Assembly: GCA_014058105.1 (NCBI GenBank)
Contig: JACGCM010000779.1
Span: 558,001-622,000 of the forward strand
Length of the DNA: 64,000 nucleotides
Direction of reading: 5' to 3'
Source: Kingdonia uniflora
Lineage: Eukaryota > Streptophyta > Magnoliopsida > Ranunculales > Circaeasteraceae
This document shows, piece by piece, positions 1 through 11,114 of this stretch. How positions within the stretch are numbered: position 1 is the stretch's first letter; each line of letters opens with the position of its first letter. The position numbers were made by a program, and so were the translations under genes. Under the pieces are notes generated by a model that made no database searches, was not told where the DNA came from, and worked only from the letters and a program-made list of their open reading frames with translations.

Positions 1-961
1 AATCCGACTTGGATCAATCGGGTTTCTAATTTTCAATCCCGAACCCGAATCGGGCATCACCAAGACCTGGACCGGAACTGAGCTGGATTCGTCGGGTCGG
101 GCCGGTTTTTTACTCAGGTTTCGCTTTGGGAAGTAGAAAGCTTTGGAGCACAACGATGAGGAATCATAATATCCCTTATGAAAGCCCTATTGTTATCATC
201 TTTCCGCTCAGATTCATCACCACATTGACCATATTCATTCCCACCTGAACCAAATCAAACACATTCACTTGTTTTCTCATTTTATTTCATATACATAAAC
301 ATTTAAGAATACCCAAAGTCTTTAATCTTCTCTACGCACAATTTACAAATTAACATACCCCACGCATAAGCTCGGCCTTGATCGTCAACAGCCAAACAAT
401 GCCACCCACCAATAGCCGCCTGAAGTTAACGAACCAACATCAAAACCCCAAACATATAATTACCAAGAGCTTTAACCTGGCTCCGAACATCTTCGCGTTT
501 TGATTCTGGTTGATGAACTTTGATTCCATCCCCATGTAAATAACTAGTGATACCCAACAACACATTAAGCATAAAAAACACTTGTAATCATGAAAATCTC
601 TGAGAGAAAGGGTGTGTGTGAGAGAGACCTTCTCTTCTTCAGAGATGGCAACTGTGTTTCTACAAACCACAGTAAGGAAGAATGCTTGATTGAGTATGAA
701 TTTCAATGGAAGAGTAATTTGTAATCAATAGAGGGAGGAGAGAGAGGAGTACAGTAGTGACTCTAGTGAGAGAAACAATTATATATAAATCGGATCGGGT
801 CGGGTCTGTCCTCAAAACCGAGGCCTTAAACCGAATCCGAACCGGTTGTGACTAGGTCTTCAAAATAAAAACCGGAACCGACCCGACAACTCTTCAAACC
901 TGAATCGAACCGTTCGGTCCCGGTCGGTTTCTCGGGTTCGCGGGTTTTGTGTACAGCCCTA
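1..961. mobile_element. hAT-like element, right-hand part (left end outside window)
   Basis: The stretch ends in GTGTACAGCCCTA at 961, a terminal sequence of the kind seen in plant hAT-like elements. Its flanks (about 1-120 and 785-961) are rich in degenerate GGGTCGGGT/ACCCGAACC blocks like those of the better-bounded element at 6841-7723. The element interrupts the coding sequence of a copia gag (962-1770), so it is the younger insertion. The middle (120-780) has a different composition and, on the - strand, a TATA-like ATATATAA near 780; it may be captured host DNA, but I recognise no protein in it. The left terminus and target-site duplication lie outside the window. Confidence 0.5.
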
Positions 962-1002
962 GTGGTAACGGTGTTGAGCCTTGGTATTGCTGTAATGACC
1001 TC

Positions 1003-1770
1003 TTTGGGCACTGATTCTTCCAATGGCCTTTTTTGATGACAAAATGCACATTCATTACGAGGTCATGAATAAGAAGCCGGAGACTGATGTATTGGCCGAA
1101 CCGCTAAAACTGACTGAGTAGGTATAGTAAAAGCCCCCTTTCCTATATGCGTCTTCAAGCGATCCTCCTCTGCAAGAAGCTCACTAACTAAAGAGTCAAC
1201 ACTAGGAAGAGGATCTCTATGATGAATTGAACCCCGAAGACACTCAAAATCATCACGTAATGCAGCTAAAAACTGCATTAATCGTTGTTCTCTATATTTG
1301 ATCCAATCAGCGTAAACAGTAAGTCTAGATGGCTCAGTCAAGGCTAGCTGATCCCACAAACCAGTCATCACATTATAAAACTCTTGAACACTATGATCAT
1401 TTTGTCGAACCCCTCTAACGTCAACTTCCAACTGATATTGCCGAGCAAAATTCGATTTAGTAAATAACTTCTTCAAGTAATCCCACCTCTCCTTCGTTGT
1501 TTGGAATTTGGCTAACTGAATACCAATTGAGATTTCAACCAAATTGCCCATCCACGTAATGATCTTTGAGTTATTCATTTGCCATTTTTTAAAATCAGCT
1601 GCATATGTCAATTTTTCAGGATCCGACGGTTTTGTAGTTGTTCCATCAACATAATCCCATAACCCTCGACCTATCATGAAGTGGGTCATTGTATCGGCCT
1701 AGTATCCATAATTAGGTCCCGTAAATTTCAAACCAATCCCTTGGAAATCTGATTTTTCATTAGTCATCAT
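1003..1770 (-). pseudogene. Copia Gag (UBN2-like) with broken zinc knuckle
   Basis: Gag is the structural protein that packages element RNA. The preferred start is the in-frame ATG at 1770. An N-terminal GPNYGY-stop-A motif matches the conserved 'NY..W' Gag start, with the Trp codon changed to TAG. A 208-residue open stretch follows (1689-1063) with GRGLWDYVDGT and a central 'QFLAALRDDFE' segment typical of UBN2/retrotran_gag proteins. After its stop, another frame (1053-1003) encodes a CX2CX4HX4C zinc knuckle, so at least one indel separates the two. The coding sequence then runs into the hAT insertion. A nonsense change, a frameshift and an insertion make this a dead copy. Confidence 0.7.
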
Positions 1771-2460
1771 TAATACAAAATATAAATTCAACTACAAGAA
1801 TTTAATCCCACAAAGCTACATAAACAGATTATACCAACTCAAACCAAAAAATACCAAAAAGTAATCCAATTACTATCTGCAACCCCAGCAAACAATCACA
1901 ATCACAAATCCGACAAACCCAACTTGGAATCCCACCTACAAAAACCCAATACCAACAACACAAACCAACGCTACAATCCCAATCACCAAGCTTCAACAAA
2001 CCTGCAGTAAATTGGGCAACAAAATTGCATACACACAAACCAACCGCCAAACCCAATGCAATCACAGCACAATCCCAATTGCAAACCCCAGTAATACAAT
2101 TAACAGTTATTACCAAAATAAGCACAAATACTAATACCGGGTATAAACCCAAGCACCACCTGCAGAAACTCCAAGTTTATCAACTCAACCCATAACATCA
2201 AACACAAATCAACAATCCGATTACCATCTGCAAACCCCCAAAAAACACCGACACCCAACAAGCACAATCTACCAAGTAAGAAGAATTGGAGAGAACGAGA
2301 GCGATTAATGAAATTTACATACCCTAGAGCAAACCCTCATCGAGACAATCGACCAAATTGGAATACCAAACTCTGGAAATCGAAATCCAAATGCAACGGA
2401 AAGAAGAATCAAGCACAAACCCTCTCTCAATCGATCAATGAGGATCGAGAAAAAATCTTG

Positions 2461-2472
2461 CTCTTGATACCA
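2461..2472 (-). other. Primer-binding site (tRNA-Met type)
   Basis: The - strand reads TGGTATCAAGAG, one change from the usual copia PBS TGGTATCAGAG, and abuts the LTR end with no spacer. This position fixes the LTR boundary and the element's orientation. Confidence 0.7.
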
Positions 2473-2617
2473 TGATAATAGAAGGAGAAGAACACTCTCT
2501 AATAATTAGAATATGTGTAGAAAGTTAGGGTTAAGGTAACAACCTTTACAAAGGGAAAAGAGTAAAGACAGGTAAAAAGACATAAAAGCTCTTGGGCTAT
2601 ACAAGCTAACTCTAACA
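2473..2617 (-). repeat. Copia LTR (145 bp)
   Basis: On the - strand the LTR starts TGTTAGAGTTAGC and ends CTATTATCA, immediately followed by the primer-binding site. The outer flank is ATTAG (2618-2622), which would be the target duplication; the partner copy is outside the window. Confidence 0.65.
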
Positions 2618-3045
2618 ATTAGCACCCTAGATTGTACGATTAAGTAATCACAATTTAACTTATCTCCATATAGAAAAGCAATCCAACTCTTAACATTTGC
2701 AAAAATGGACCTGAAGGCACTTGAAATGTCCTGTTTGACTTTTCTCAAATCCAAGAACTATTTCTACTGTAATTTAACATAACAAAACATTTGAGTTTAT
2801 TGTTGACAAAATTCGGCATTTCAGATGAGTTTCTTACTTTTGAAGAAAGCCGACATATTTGGTTTCATTTATGCAAATATTGAGTTTTTTCTTGTTTTTT
2901 TAATTTTGTGGAAAGCAATTGGATAATATATCTTGTGTATAACATACATATTCTCATCAAAATTCCAACTTATAGAATCTGTATTCTTCTTTATTTTTAT
3001 ACAAGCGTGGCAAAGCCTTTTGAGTATTTGTATTTGCTCAATTAG

Positions 3046-3347
3046 GAGGACCATCGGTATCTGCTCCTCCGAAAGGCCAAGGCATGCAGCTTGGTAAAAC
3101 AAAAAGGGCAAACCAGTTTTTGGAATCATTAAAAGCTGAAAGTGAAGTGATTGTTGAAGACGTGCAACCAAGTGCTATCCAGTCCAGACAAGTTACATCT
3201 CCACCAACTGATCCCATTACATTGACTGTTGAAGAGAAATTCAATGTGACACTCAGGCGAGATGGTGGTCTAAGTAACTTTGATGTGCAAGGTTCTCTAT
3301 TGCTCCAAATTCTTAACCAAGAAGATGGACTTATCCAAGTTCAGGTA

Positions 3348-3399
<52 letters not shown>

Positions 3400-6364
3400 A
3401 TGCTCACACAGATATGCTAAAACCTACGTACTGTACTGTCTTATCCACCACAGCCAACTAGGTAGACTTTTGAGAAATACTACATGGTATGGTTAATCAT
3501 GTTCCACAATTGCAGTGTTTATGTTTTTAGCAACAAGTTTACTTTTGATAAGTGACGAATTTGTTGCATTATAAAGTACAGTATGTGTGAAAGGTGGTGT
3601 TAGGTGGGTTAGAAAACCCGAACCATCATTTATATTTCTGACATATAAAACTGATTGTTGCTAGAAGTACTTTATTATTAATATTTGTCCAGGGGATACT
3701 TGGCTAATTTCTTTGTCCATAAATACTGGTAAAAGGAATCCCATGAGGCTAGTCCCTGGCCTTAATAAACTTTGAAGAATATAACGATCTCACCAAGTTT
3801 AGTAAAATAAGAAATGCAAAATAATGTGAAGTGTCCAGCATACACATTTATATGATTTAAAATCAGAAACATGGAAACATAAGCAGTGCAAAATAAAGCC
3901 AACAATCTCTAAACATGATTTAGTTGATTCAAAATCTTACTGCCATTTGCTGATGATGTGTATCTCACATCTTTATTTATAGATTGCAACCGGGGAGAAT
4001 CCAGCAATTCTTTTCAAAATGCATCCTAACATCAACAAGGAGTTGTATTATAGTGAAAATATTCTAGGCCTGAAGGATCCGAGCCGACCCTTTCCAACTA
4101 GTAGCATGGGTGATGCAGCAGGTGTCGTTCTTTTAAGGTGGAGAATGCAGAGCATGGAGGAGTCCAATGTGCCTTTGACTAGTAAGTTCTCTTTCTTTGG
4201 AAATAACGAAATTGAACGTCTTATAACGAGAAAACACCAAGCATCTCCTGTCAGGCAGTTGTTCCTTGACTTGAGATGCGTAACATGCATTTATTATGTG
4301 TATCTCAAGGATATTTGGTGACCACCGCATGCGAGAGTTTGGTGTTTCGCTTTGGAATTATATCTTTTGCACTTGGAGACTGTTGGCAGTTGGTGTGTAA
4401 TTATCATAATTTATATTTTGTTTACGGATTTATTTATTTGTTTTACAGTCAATTGCTGGCCTTCTGTTTCTGGGAGCGACTCTTATGTTAGCATTGAGTA
4501 TGAAGCCTCACCTATGTTTGACCTGCGAAACGTGATAATCTCAGTTCCTCTTCCCACACTTAGAGAGGCACCTAATGTCAGGCAAATTGATGGGGAGTGG
4601 AGGTGAGTGATTCCAACTTTTCATGATGGTACATTGTTGCTAGGAGGAGATTGAGTTCAGTCTTAGCTAAGTTAGTGCAGGATAAGCTAATAAGTTATTT
4701 ATAGTAGTAGCAAATTGCCAGATAGGTTAAGCTGAGAATAATTCAACTTAAGGAACCTGTATAAATTTCAATCTCATTTATTTTATGCAGTAAAGAAGTT
4801 TGATTTTATTAATTAAGACATATTAGAAAACGTTGTGAACATACTTTTGGCATTGAGAAGTCTTTTGTTTATTTGACGTTGTGACTTACTAAATGAATTA
4901 TCTTCATTTATCATAATCTCTAAAGAAAACATGTCTATCTCTAAAGAAAACATGTCTTTAGTTACTGATCCAGGAGGATCTGAAGATCAAACCCCTTAAA
5001 AAGATGCCAACTCGTTCAAACGAGCCTTAGAACCGTTCAAACGAGATATGAGGAAAACCAAGCCAATCTGTGTGCATCAAATTTTAGGCTTAAATTGGCA
5101 TGTTGCTCGAATGATTCTGGGTTCAGAAGACCAATTCGATCTGTCTTGTTTTTTAGGCTTAAATTGGCTTGTCGTTCGAACGACTCTGGGGTTCCGGAAG
5201 ACCAGTTATGCCTATATCAGTTTTTTGGCTTAATTGAGCCAGTCGTTCGAACGACTTATGGGTTTGTTCGAACGATTATCGCGATTCCTTCATACTTTAG
5301 TGCGTTTAAGGGCATAATTGTCCTATTTTGTAACTAGGAAACTTGTAACCTTCATAAAAGAGTAAGGCTAGGCAAGATGAAAAGATCCAAGTTTTGTAAT
5401 CTAGAACTTAGGATTTGAAAGAGGAATTCAAATCAATCCATTGAGCAATTGAAGCTCTTATTGGGAAATTATCCCGCCAAATTGTGTTATTCGTTTAATT
5501 CTTCGACTAGGAAGTTCTCTAATTCGATTGTGGATTAGTTACGTATGAGTATTAATATATTATGACCTAAGTAACTGTAATGTTTTCTTCTTGGGAAATG
5601 CATATTTTGAATTTTGCACTTCATTGTGCAGATATGTTGCGAAGAGTTCCACCTTAGAGTGGTCAATACTCCTTATTGACAACTCCAACCGCAGGTCAGT
5701 GTTGAAACATGATTCATATTTCTTGTTATCTTTCGACAAATCAAAAGTACTTAATGATTTTAAATTGATGTTGTCGATTTTTTTGCAGTGGGTCGATAGA
5801 GTTTGTTGTACCTGCAGCCGATTCTTCATCATTTTTTCCCATTTCTGTCGGTTTTACTGCCGCAGATACTTTCAGCGACCTAAAGGTTTGCAATCTTAAA
5901 AGCTCAGCGAGCAGTTTTTGCAGTATAAATTTATTGCAGTATATAGGTCATCTTGGACATTAGTGCTCTCTATTTACAAAATAAACCCAAAAAAGGCTTT
6001 TTACTGTGGCTCTTCATTTAGAAATATGGTATCAAAATTCTAAAAAGAGGAAAAAATTAACAACTTGAGCCGCGAGTGTTATCCTAATCAAAGGTGTTTC
6101 TTTCTACAGCTGTTATCTCTATTTTCTACAACTTGGATAGGAGCAACTCAAGTTAATGTCCAAATAGTTGAAAGATGTCAATTTGGGACAGTCTCATTAC
6201 AGAACTATGTTAATATTTATATCTCTAATAATTATTTATCAAACATATTTTCTGAACATAAAATTGCTTTACAGGTTCTTAATATCTTGCCGCTTAAAGG
6301 TGGGCCCTCTCCCAGGTTTTCTCAGAGAACGCAGCTGATCACAGAGAACTACCAAGTCGTCTGA
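3046..6364 (+). CDS. Coatomer subunit delta (delta-COP), last six exons
   Basis: Delta-COP is a subunit of the COPI vesicle coat for Golgi-to-ER and intra-Golgi transport; its C-terminal mu-homology domain belongs to the adaptin medium-chain class. Exons inferred from GT-AG sites and continuous phase: 3046-3344, 3983-4181, 4449-4602, 5632-5694, 5789-5885, 6275-6364. Together they give 299 uninterrupted residues ending at TGA 6362-6364. Diagnostic segments are [49 protein letters not shown] and the terminal ENYQVV, matching the plant delta-COP C-terminus. The full protein is about 530 residues, so the N-terminal longin-like part lies left of the window beyond a TE-filled intron. No stops or frameshifts occur in the visible exons, which argues for a working gene, although a 5'-truncated copy cannot be excluded. 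Confidence 0.92.
3349..3395. repeat. Compound microsatellite (CT)n(CA)n
   Basis: About eight CT units run directly into about fifteen CA units. The tract begins five bases after the delta-COP splice donor at 3345. Confidence 0.97.
4966..5537. mobile_element. Solo LTR in a delta-COP intron
   Basis: The block begins TGATCC, ends GGATTA (near-inverted termini) and is flanked on both sides by the five-base direct repeat GTTAC (4961-4965 and 5538-5542). That is the signature of an LTR insertion reduced to a single LTR. It has promoter-like TTCATAAAAG near 5352. Inside are three tandem units of about 70 bp (about 5083-5290) and several copies of the palindromic motif TCGTTCGAACGA or close variants. 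No coding sequence is present. Confidence 0.7.
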
Positions 6365-6832
6365 TTGCTTAATACCATTGATCTATAGATTTGTTTAGAT
6401 AGCTACTCTTTTGTCATCATTCTCCTATGATACCTGCGATTAAGAATTTAACAGAAGCTTGAATTAAAGTTTTGGAGATCATTGCTTTCTTTATGCATTG
6501 TGTTGAATGTCTTGATCAGATGCATTTATTCTAAAGCATTGTTTGTTGGATCCTTTCTTGTCCCATCCTTGAGCATGTCTGTTTCTAACAAGCTGTAGAG
6601 TATTATGAACCCTATGAAGCACTGGTCTGAGAAAGTACGTAACTTTATAAGCCCCAAAACAGAATGACTTCGGGGGTGATTGTCGTACAACTTAATGTGA
6701 AGAAACATAATCCACCTATGGCCGTAACTTCCAAGGACACTGCCAGTACATAAAAGAGAAAAAAATAAAAATAAATCTAGACTAGAAATTGGAAAATGTC
6801 TTGTACAATAAATTAAATATAACATTTATCAT
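6365..6832 (+). other. Delta-COP 3' UTR and intergenic DNA
   Basis: This follows the delta-COP stop and is AT-rich, with polyadenylation-like GAATTAAAG near 6460. I see no gene here; the open frames on the other strand lack recognisable features. Confidence 0.5.
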
Positions 6833-6840
6833 GCTCAGAT

Positions 6841-7723
6841 TAGGGGTGGCAATGTAGAACCGGTTACCCAAACCCGAACCGAAGTCATTTGGGTCGGGTT
6901 TGGATCCTCTTTTCTACTACCCATTTAAATTCGGGTCTTTTATGGCCCGGCCCGATAGGACCCGAACCTGATGGTATAAAACCCGATGGGTATTTCCGAT
7001 ATTCGGGTCGGTCCGATTAAAATTTAAAAATCAAAAGTCAAAACCCAAATTTAACTCAGAAGTAAATTCATATTATTTTTATGCTAGTTTCCAATAGGGC
7101 ATGACCCATGACACTATAGCAGTTTCATACTTTTAGATATGTGCTTGTCATTATTGCTTACTTAAGCAAGATGCAAAGATGAAATTACCTTGACATGTGT
7201 ATTTTCTGAGATACTTAAGTGATGCTCCAATATTTCATATACTTTTAGATTCTTTTAGATCCTGCTAGTAATGCTCCAATATTCCATATACTTTTAGATA
7301 CTTTCAGTCTAAGATACTTAAGCAAGATATTATAACATTTTTGAAAATTACTTAAGCAAGATACTAGTAATGGCAAAAACGAAACTAGTAAATTGATGGC
7401 GGTAAGAATGAGGGAAAATAACAAGTAACCATAATTTCTTATGTGAATTTAATTTCATCGACTTAAGCAAGATATGTCGATATGATATGTGCTTGTACAT
7501 TTGTGTGTAAATTCTTTTAGCTTGTAGGTGAATTTTGAAGCCAAGTCAGAGTATTATTATATGATATATAATTACAAGGTTTTCCATTAAGTGTTTACCA
7601 AGCTGATGCAAGAAGTAAGATATATCAAAGGTCGGACCTGAACCCGACAAAAACCCAAAATTAAAATGGATTGGGTTTGGGACGGTCTTGTTAGGACGCG
7701 AACCCGACTCATTGCCACCCTTA
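6841..7723. mobile_element. Non-autonomous hAT element (MITE-like, 883 bp)
   Basis: Termini are TAGGGGTGGCAAT and ATTGCCACCCTTA, inverted repeats differing at one position. The flanking octamers GCTCAGAT (6833-6840) and GCCCATAT (7724-7731) match at six of eight positions, fitting a decayed 8-bp hAT target duplication. The ends hold ACCCGAACC/GGGTCGGGT blocks; the interior is AT-rich and non-coding. A sister copy lies at 30060-31442. Confidence 0.8.
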
Positions 7724-7820
7724 GCCCATATAACAAATTTAAAAGGATTTGGAGGTAAAAAAACGGGTCAAATTGAATTAAATATTATATGAATAATAAA
7801 TTCACAAGTTTGTTCAATAA

Positions 7821-7892
7821 ATCAGAGTGGCGCAGCGGAAGCGTGGTGGGCCCATAACCCACAGGTCCCAGGATCGAAACCTGGCTCTGATA
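7821..7892 (+). tRNA. Initiator tRNA-Met (CAT)
   Basis: This 72-nt gene folds as a full cloverleaf: acceptor stem ATCAGAG/CTCTGAT with discriminator A, anticodon stem GTGGG/CCCAC around loop CCCATAA, and anticodon CAT at 7853-7855. It has initiator hallmarks: an A-U pair at 1:72, three G-C pairs at the base of the anticodon stem, and the T-loop ATCGAAA (A54/A60) instead of TTC. A T-rich run just downstream (from 7897) suits RNA polymerase III termination. It starts 97 bp after the MITE at 6841-7723. Confidence 0.97.
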
Positions 7893-8289
7893 TTCATTTT
7901 TTCCCCTCATTTGTCAGCCATCAAAATGTTTTTTTCTCTTTTTCTTCTGGAGTTCAAGCAAAAACTGTTCAGTGTATTGTTCTTCTTCCACGTTTTCAAA
8001 GCAAGCGAGTTACATGTACACATTGATATCGTGCATAAATAAGCACTAATTCTCAGAAAAGGACCATCAGGGATGAATAAAAATGGGAATTACTTTGTCA
8101 CATATAGGCATTATGGGACAAGAACAAAAAATATTTTAGAATCACCAAGGCTAACAGGCCTCCTTTCCTGCCTTAATTTAGAAGATCATAGTAGTCTTTT
8201 ACAGATGATACACTATATGTTTGCCATCACTGATTGTCATGTGTTCCAAAATAACTTTTGTTTTGGTACTTACACATACTCAATAAAGT

Positions 8290-8580
8290 TACACACAGCT
8301 TGGGCAGAGTCCGATCCGACACATCTTCAAACGAAAATCTAGCAATCCCATAAGGAGGACGATTCCTCCAAACTTGAAGAACCAATGCTGACCAAGTTTG
8401 GTCATTAAATCAGCACCGTAGTTCCCTTCTTTGTGTTTGTGAGTTGTGACAAGCCTTCAAATGAGAATTTGAAGTTCCCAAAACAGAATGGTGCTTGAAA
8501 GAAGATTCTGATATCTGGGTGGATGAGAGATTCCAAGGAGAGCAGAATTCACAACTTCGGAGTATGCTTCAAGAACAACC
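8290..8580 (-). pseudogene. Decayed RNase H-like (RVT_3-type) fragment
   Basis: In one - strand frame, interrupted by a stop, a stretch reads VVLEAYSEVVNSALLG and later HKHKEGNYGADLMTKLG. These resemble the strand-helix and the H..REGN..AD.LAKLG motif of plant RVT_3 RNase H domains found in LINEs and in host genes. No other part of such a protein is present. The interval 7893-8289 upstream holds nothing I can identify. Confidence 0.4.
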
Positions 8581-8652
8581 TTCTTGAACCCAGCCTTAGT
8601 ACATTTTGTTCGAAAACCATGTTGGGTTTTTCTTTAGTTTGAATGAAGAATT

Positions 8653-9127
8653 TGTAATGGTCTGTTTTCCGGAAGGATAACTTTGCCAATACTTAAGTAA
8701 GGAATATGCAACTGTAAACTTAAGCACACAAGATTTTACGTGTAAATTCAGTAAAACCTAAGAAAAACCACGACCTCGAGGAGGATTTAGGTACAAAATC
8801 CAATAGTTGCTAATTATTACAATTGTTTGAACAGTAATGACCCGAAAATGTATCTGAATACTAAAGTTGGGGATCGGATTAACATATTCTCTTCATGTAT
8901 TTATAGTTGATACAGGCAGTTACAAAAACAAAATATTTTCCTATTTTGGCAGGTAGTGGACAAACTTCGCGGATCTCCTTACAACGACTCTATTTGACCA
9001 AGCAAAACAGTTACTTTAGTGGGTCGAGCACTGTGGTTGCAGATGTGACATATTCTCGAATGATGGAATATCTTCGACTAAGTTTCATTAGCTTCTCCTT
9101 ATCGAATCTGAGAAATATGCTACTACA
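8653..9127 (-). repeat. Tat-1 3' LTR
   Basis: On the + strand it runs from TGTAATGG to TACTACA; on the element strand it reads TGTAGTAG...CATTACA. It aligns end to end with 20501-20975 at equal length. The adjoining internal - strand GAGAATGGGGTGAT is a plausible polypurine tract. Confidence 0.9.
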
Positions 9128-9328
9128 ATCACCCCATTCTCGACAACAATTACTTGTCGTTGCGTCGAGAAGAATATCAGAATGTGATAAGGTTGTCGAA
9201 CTCTGTATGAAATCTGCGTTTTGTCATTTTCGAGGTTAAAAGTCAAATGAACCTGGTCATTTTATGTTTCCGATGAGCATTAATAGCAGGACGTTTGACT
9301 GTGGTAGCTGTGAAGGTGAGAGCGATAC

Positions 9329-9746
9329 TATAAATAAATTGGAGAAGGATGGGAAGGTGTTGTTCGATAATCTGTAAAGGGTAATGCACTCAGTGATGGT
9401 GATGATGCGGTTTCAGGTTTTGCATAACGAGTTTTTGAGGCGTGTGGACACAAAGTAGGGTGAGTTGAAGGAGTAGTACTTTGGTCCGTTGTCGCTGATG
9501 TCGTATTATCCAAAACCGGTGGAGCCGAGATATGAAAAAATGACAGAATTGGAGGCAAAGATTATTGAAGCTGAGTTCTTCTTCCGGTGTCAGTTTCATT
9601 TTGTGTTACTGACGGTCTCGGAGCGCATCGATTGTCTTCGTGAATTAGTCGTTGCCATAGTGGAAAACGAAGATGCTTTGGTGGGTAGGGCTACCTGTGG
9701 TAGTTTCTCCGGGCTCTGTCGTCTCTGTAACCCCCTTGAGTTGTGA
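9329..9746 (+). pseudogene. Antisense mini-gene copy a
   Basis: Unrecognised protein of about 116 residues, antisense to the retroelement. TATAAATA at 9329-9336 lies 60 bp before ATG 9396. Two in-frame TAG codons interrupt the reading frame; one stands where copy b has CAG (Gln of a KQYFG-like motif), so C-to-T change explains it. The conserved tail has 'MTELEAKIIEAE' and 'SERIDCLR...NEDALVG', aligning with copy b (10199-10501). Copies a and b therefore look like a tandem duplication next to the 3' LTR. I know no matching family; function is unknown. Confidence 0.55.
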
Positions 9747-10152
9747 GATGGTGGTGGTTATAGAGGAGGAGGGTGTGGCTATTTTTCCTTTATGGGAGAG
9801 TGCGTCACACTACTGATGTAAAGTAACTTGTAGGTCGATCTGTTATATAATCAAAGTAATGAGTGACGAATCTAAAATATAATGTTTACCTGTATAAAAT
9901 AAAATGCTGTTCTTTGATTTTGTATCGACATAAACATCTTGTCTTCTCGAATAAAATGAAAATTAGTATCTTGAAGAAAAATATCGAGTTATGCTGTTTT
10001 GAATTGCAATATGATCTCGAAGTGGTATGTGCTGACTCTGTAGGGCCCGTAAACAGTTTCTTAGGAGGTGTAGTTGACTGGGTAGTCAGGGTGTCAATCG
10101 GTAGTGATTGCTGTCTTTGACTCCTGGGAGGTTCGACACCTTGAGTTTGTCA

Positions 10153-10501
10153 TATAAAACCCCTTGTAGCTTAAGAAAGTCATTTTCGAGATTGTGAGAT
10201 GGTGAGGACGAGGGCACAAGTTTGAGAGGATGATTTCTGCAATCGTGTGCATGCCAAGTATTGGGTGTTGATGAAACAGTATTTTGGTGATCGGTGTATC
10301 AATGGTCGAACGGTGGCTCTAGTGGAACTGAGCTATGTTGGGATGAGCGAGGCAGAGGCGAAGGTTGTTGAAGAGGACTATCAACATCATTGTGTGTTGC
10401 AATCCGTAATTGTGAGTTCACCAGAGCGTGTCAATAGTTTAAGGAACCGTGACAATGCGTTGGTGAGTGAGGAAGATGTTGCTGCTGCTCGGAACGGCTG
10501 A
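10153..10501 (+). CDS. Antisense mini-gene copy b (about 100 residues, one internal stop)
   Basis: TATAAAA (10153-10159) lies 40 bp before ATG 10199. The frame runs to TGA 10501 and an AATAAA signal follows at 10532. The protein begins MVRTRAQV, then has a TGA at codon 9 and is open for the remaining residues through 'MSEAEAKVVEED' to the acidic end 'SEEDVAAARNG'. With both TATA box and poly(A) signal it looks like a self-contained transcription unit on the strand opposite to gag-pol. Homologues are copy a (9396-9746) and one in element Z (51993-52343). It could be expressed from the downstream ATG codons, but the stop may mean it is dead. Confidence 0.55.
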
Positions 10502-11114
10502 AAAACAGATTTGTTATCTTTTGTTGCTTGTAATAAATGAATAAAGTTGTACTCTGATGTTGACAAAAATAAATTATTTTATACAGTTGTCATATTGTGT
10601 TGTCGACCTGTACAATGCTTAAATGTTCTCGAAGTATAGTTGTGTATATTACAACCGTCTTCTCGAATGTGATTTGAATTGTGATGGATAAAAATTAAGG
10701 TATTGGATTTTTGAATGTTAAGACCATCTCGATGTTTGGGTAGTTGTATTGTCCAACTTATTTTAAATTTTGAATTGTTGTTATAACTGTCCCAAGAATA
10801 CATGAGGGGATTAAAAAAGGAAAGATGTGTGTAGGTTTATATAAAAAAATGGCTAGGTATTCTCCTGTAGGTAATGTTTTGAGGTATAAGGAATTGGATG
10901 TATAATATTTTTTTGTTAACATAAGAGCTACTTTGGTGAAGATGGATATAACAGAGGAGTTAAAGGGATATATGGAAGGTTTGGAACAGTAATGCATAGG
11001 CCTATTGATGTTCAGGAGGTGAAGGGTTAATGACTTAGAGAAGAGGCATTCAAGGTGTTATGCTCGAGTAGTCGAACGGTGGCGAAAGGGTGCGATGAAC
11101 AGTCGCGTGGGGCC

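Larger units (their letters stand above)
962..2617 (-). mobile_element. Ty1/copia retrotransposon, 5' part (LTR, PBS, leader, gag)
   Basis: Read on the - strand: a short LTR (2617-2473), a tRNA-Met-type primer-binding site directly after it, an A/C-rich leader of about 690 bp (2460-1771), then gag (1770 to about 962). A hAT-like element cuts it off at 961, so pol and the other LTR are not in the window. The short LTR and UBN2-type Gag fit small-LTR copia lineages such as Ale/Retrofit; that lineage call is inference. The element lies antisense in the intron upstream of the first visible delta-COP exon. Confidence 0.75.

Noticed and set aside
1829..2152. Open - strand frame of 107 codons rich in Trp, Cys and Val
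   Set aside because: It reads through the repetitive A/C-rich leader of the copia element and has no start context or domain.
7827..8042. 71-codon frame overlapping the tRNA
   Set aside because: Its first third is the initiator tRNA-Met gene; the rest has no coding features.
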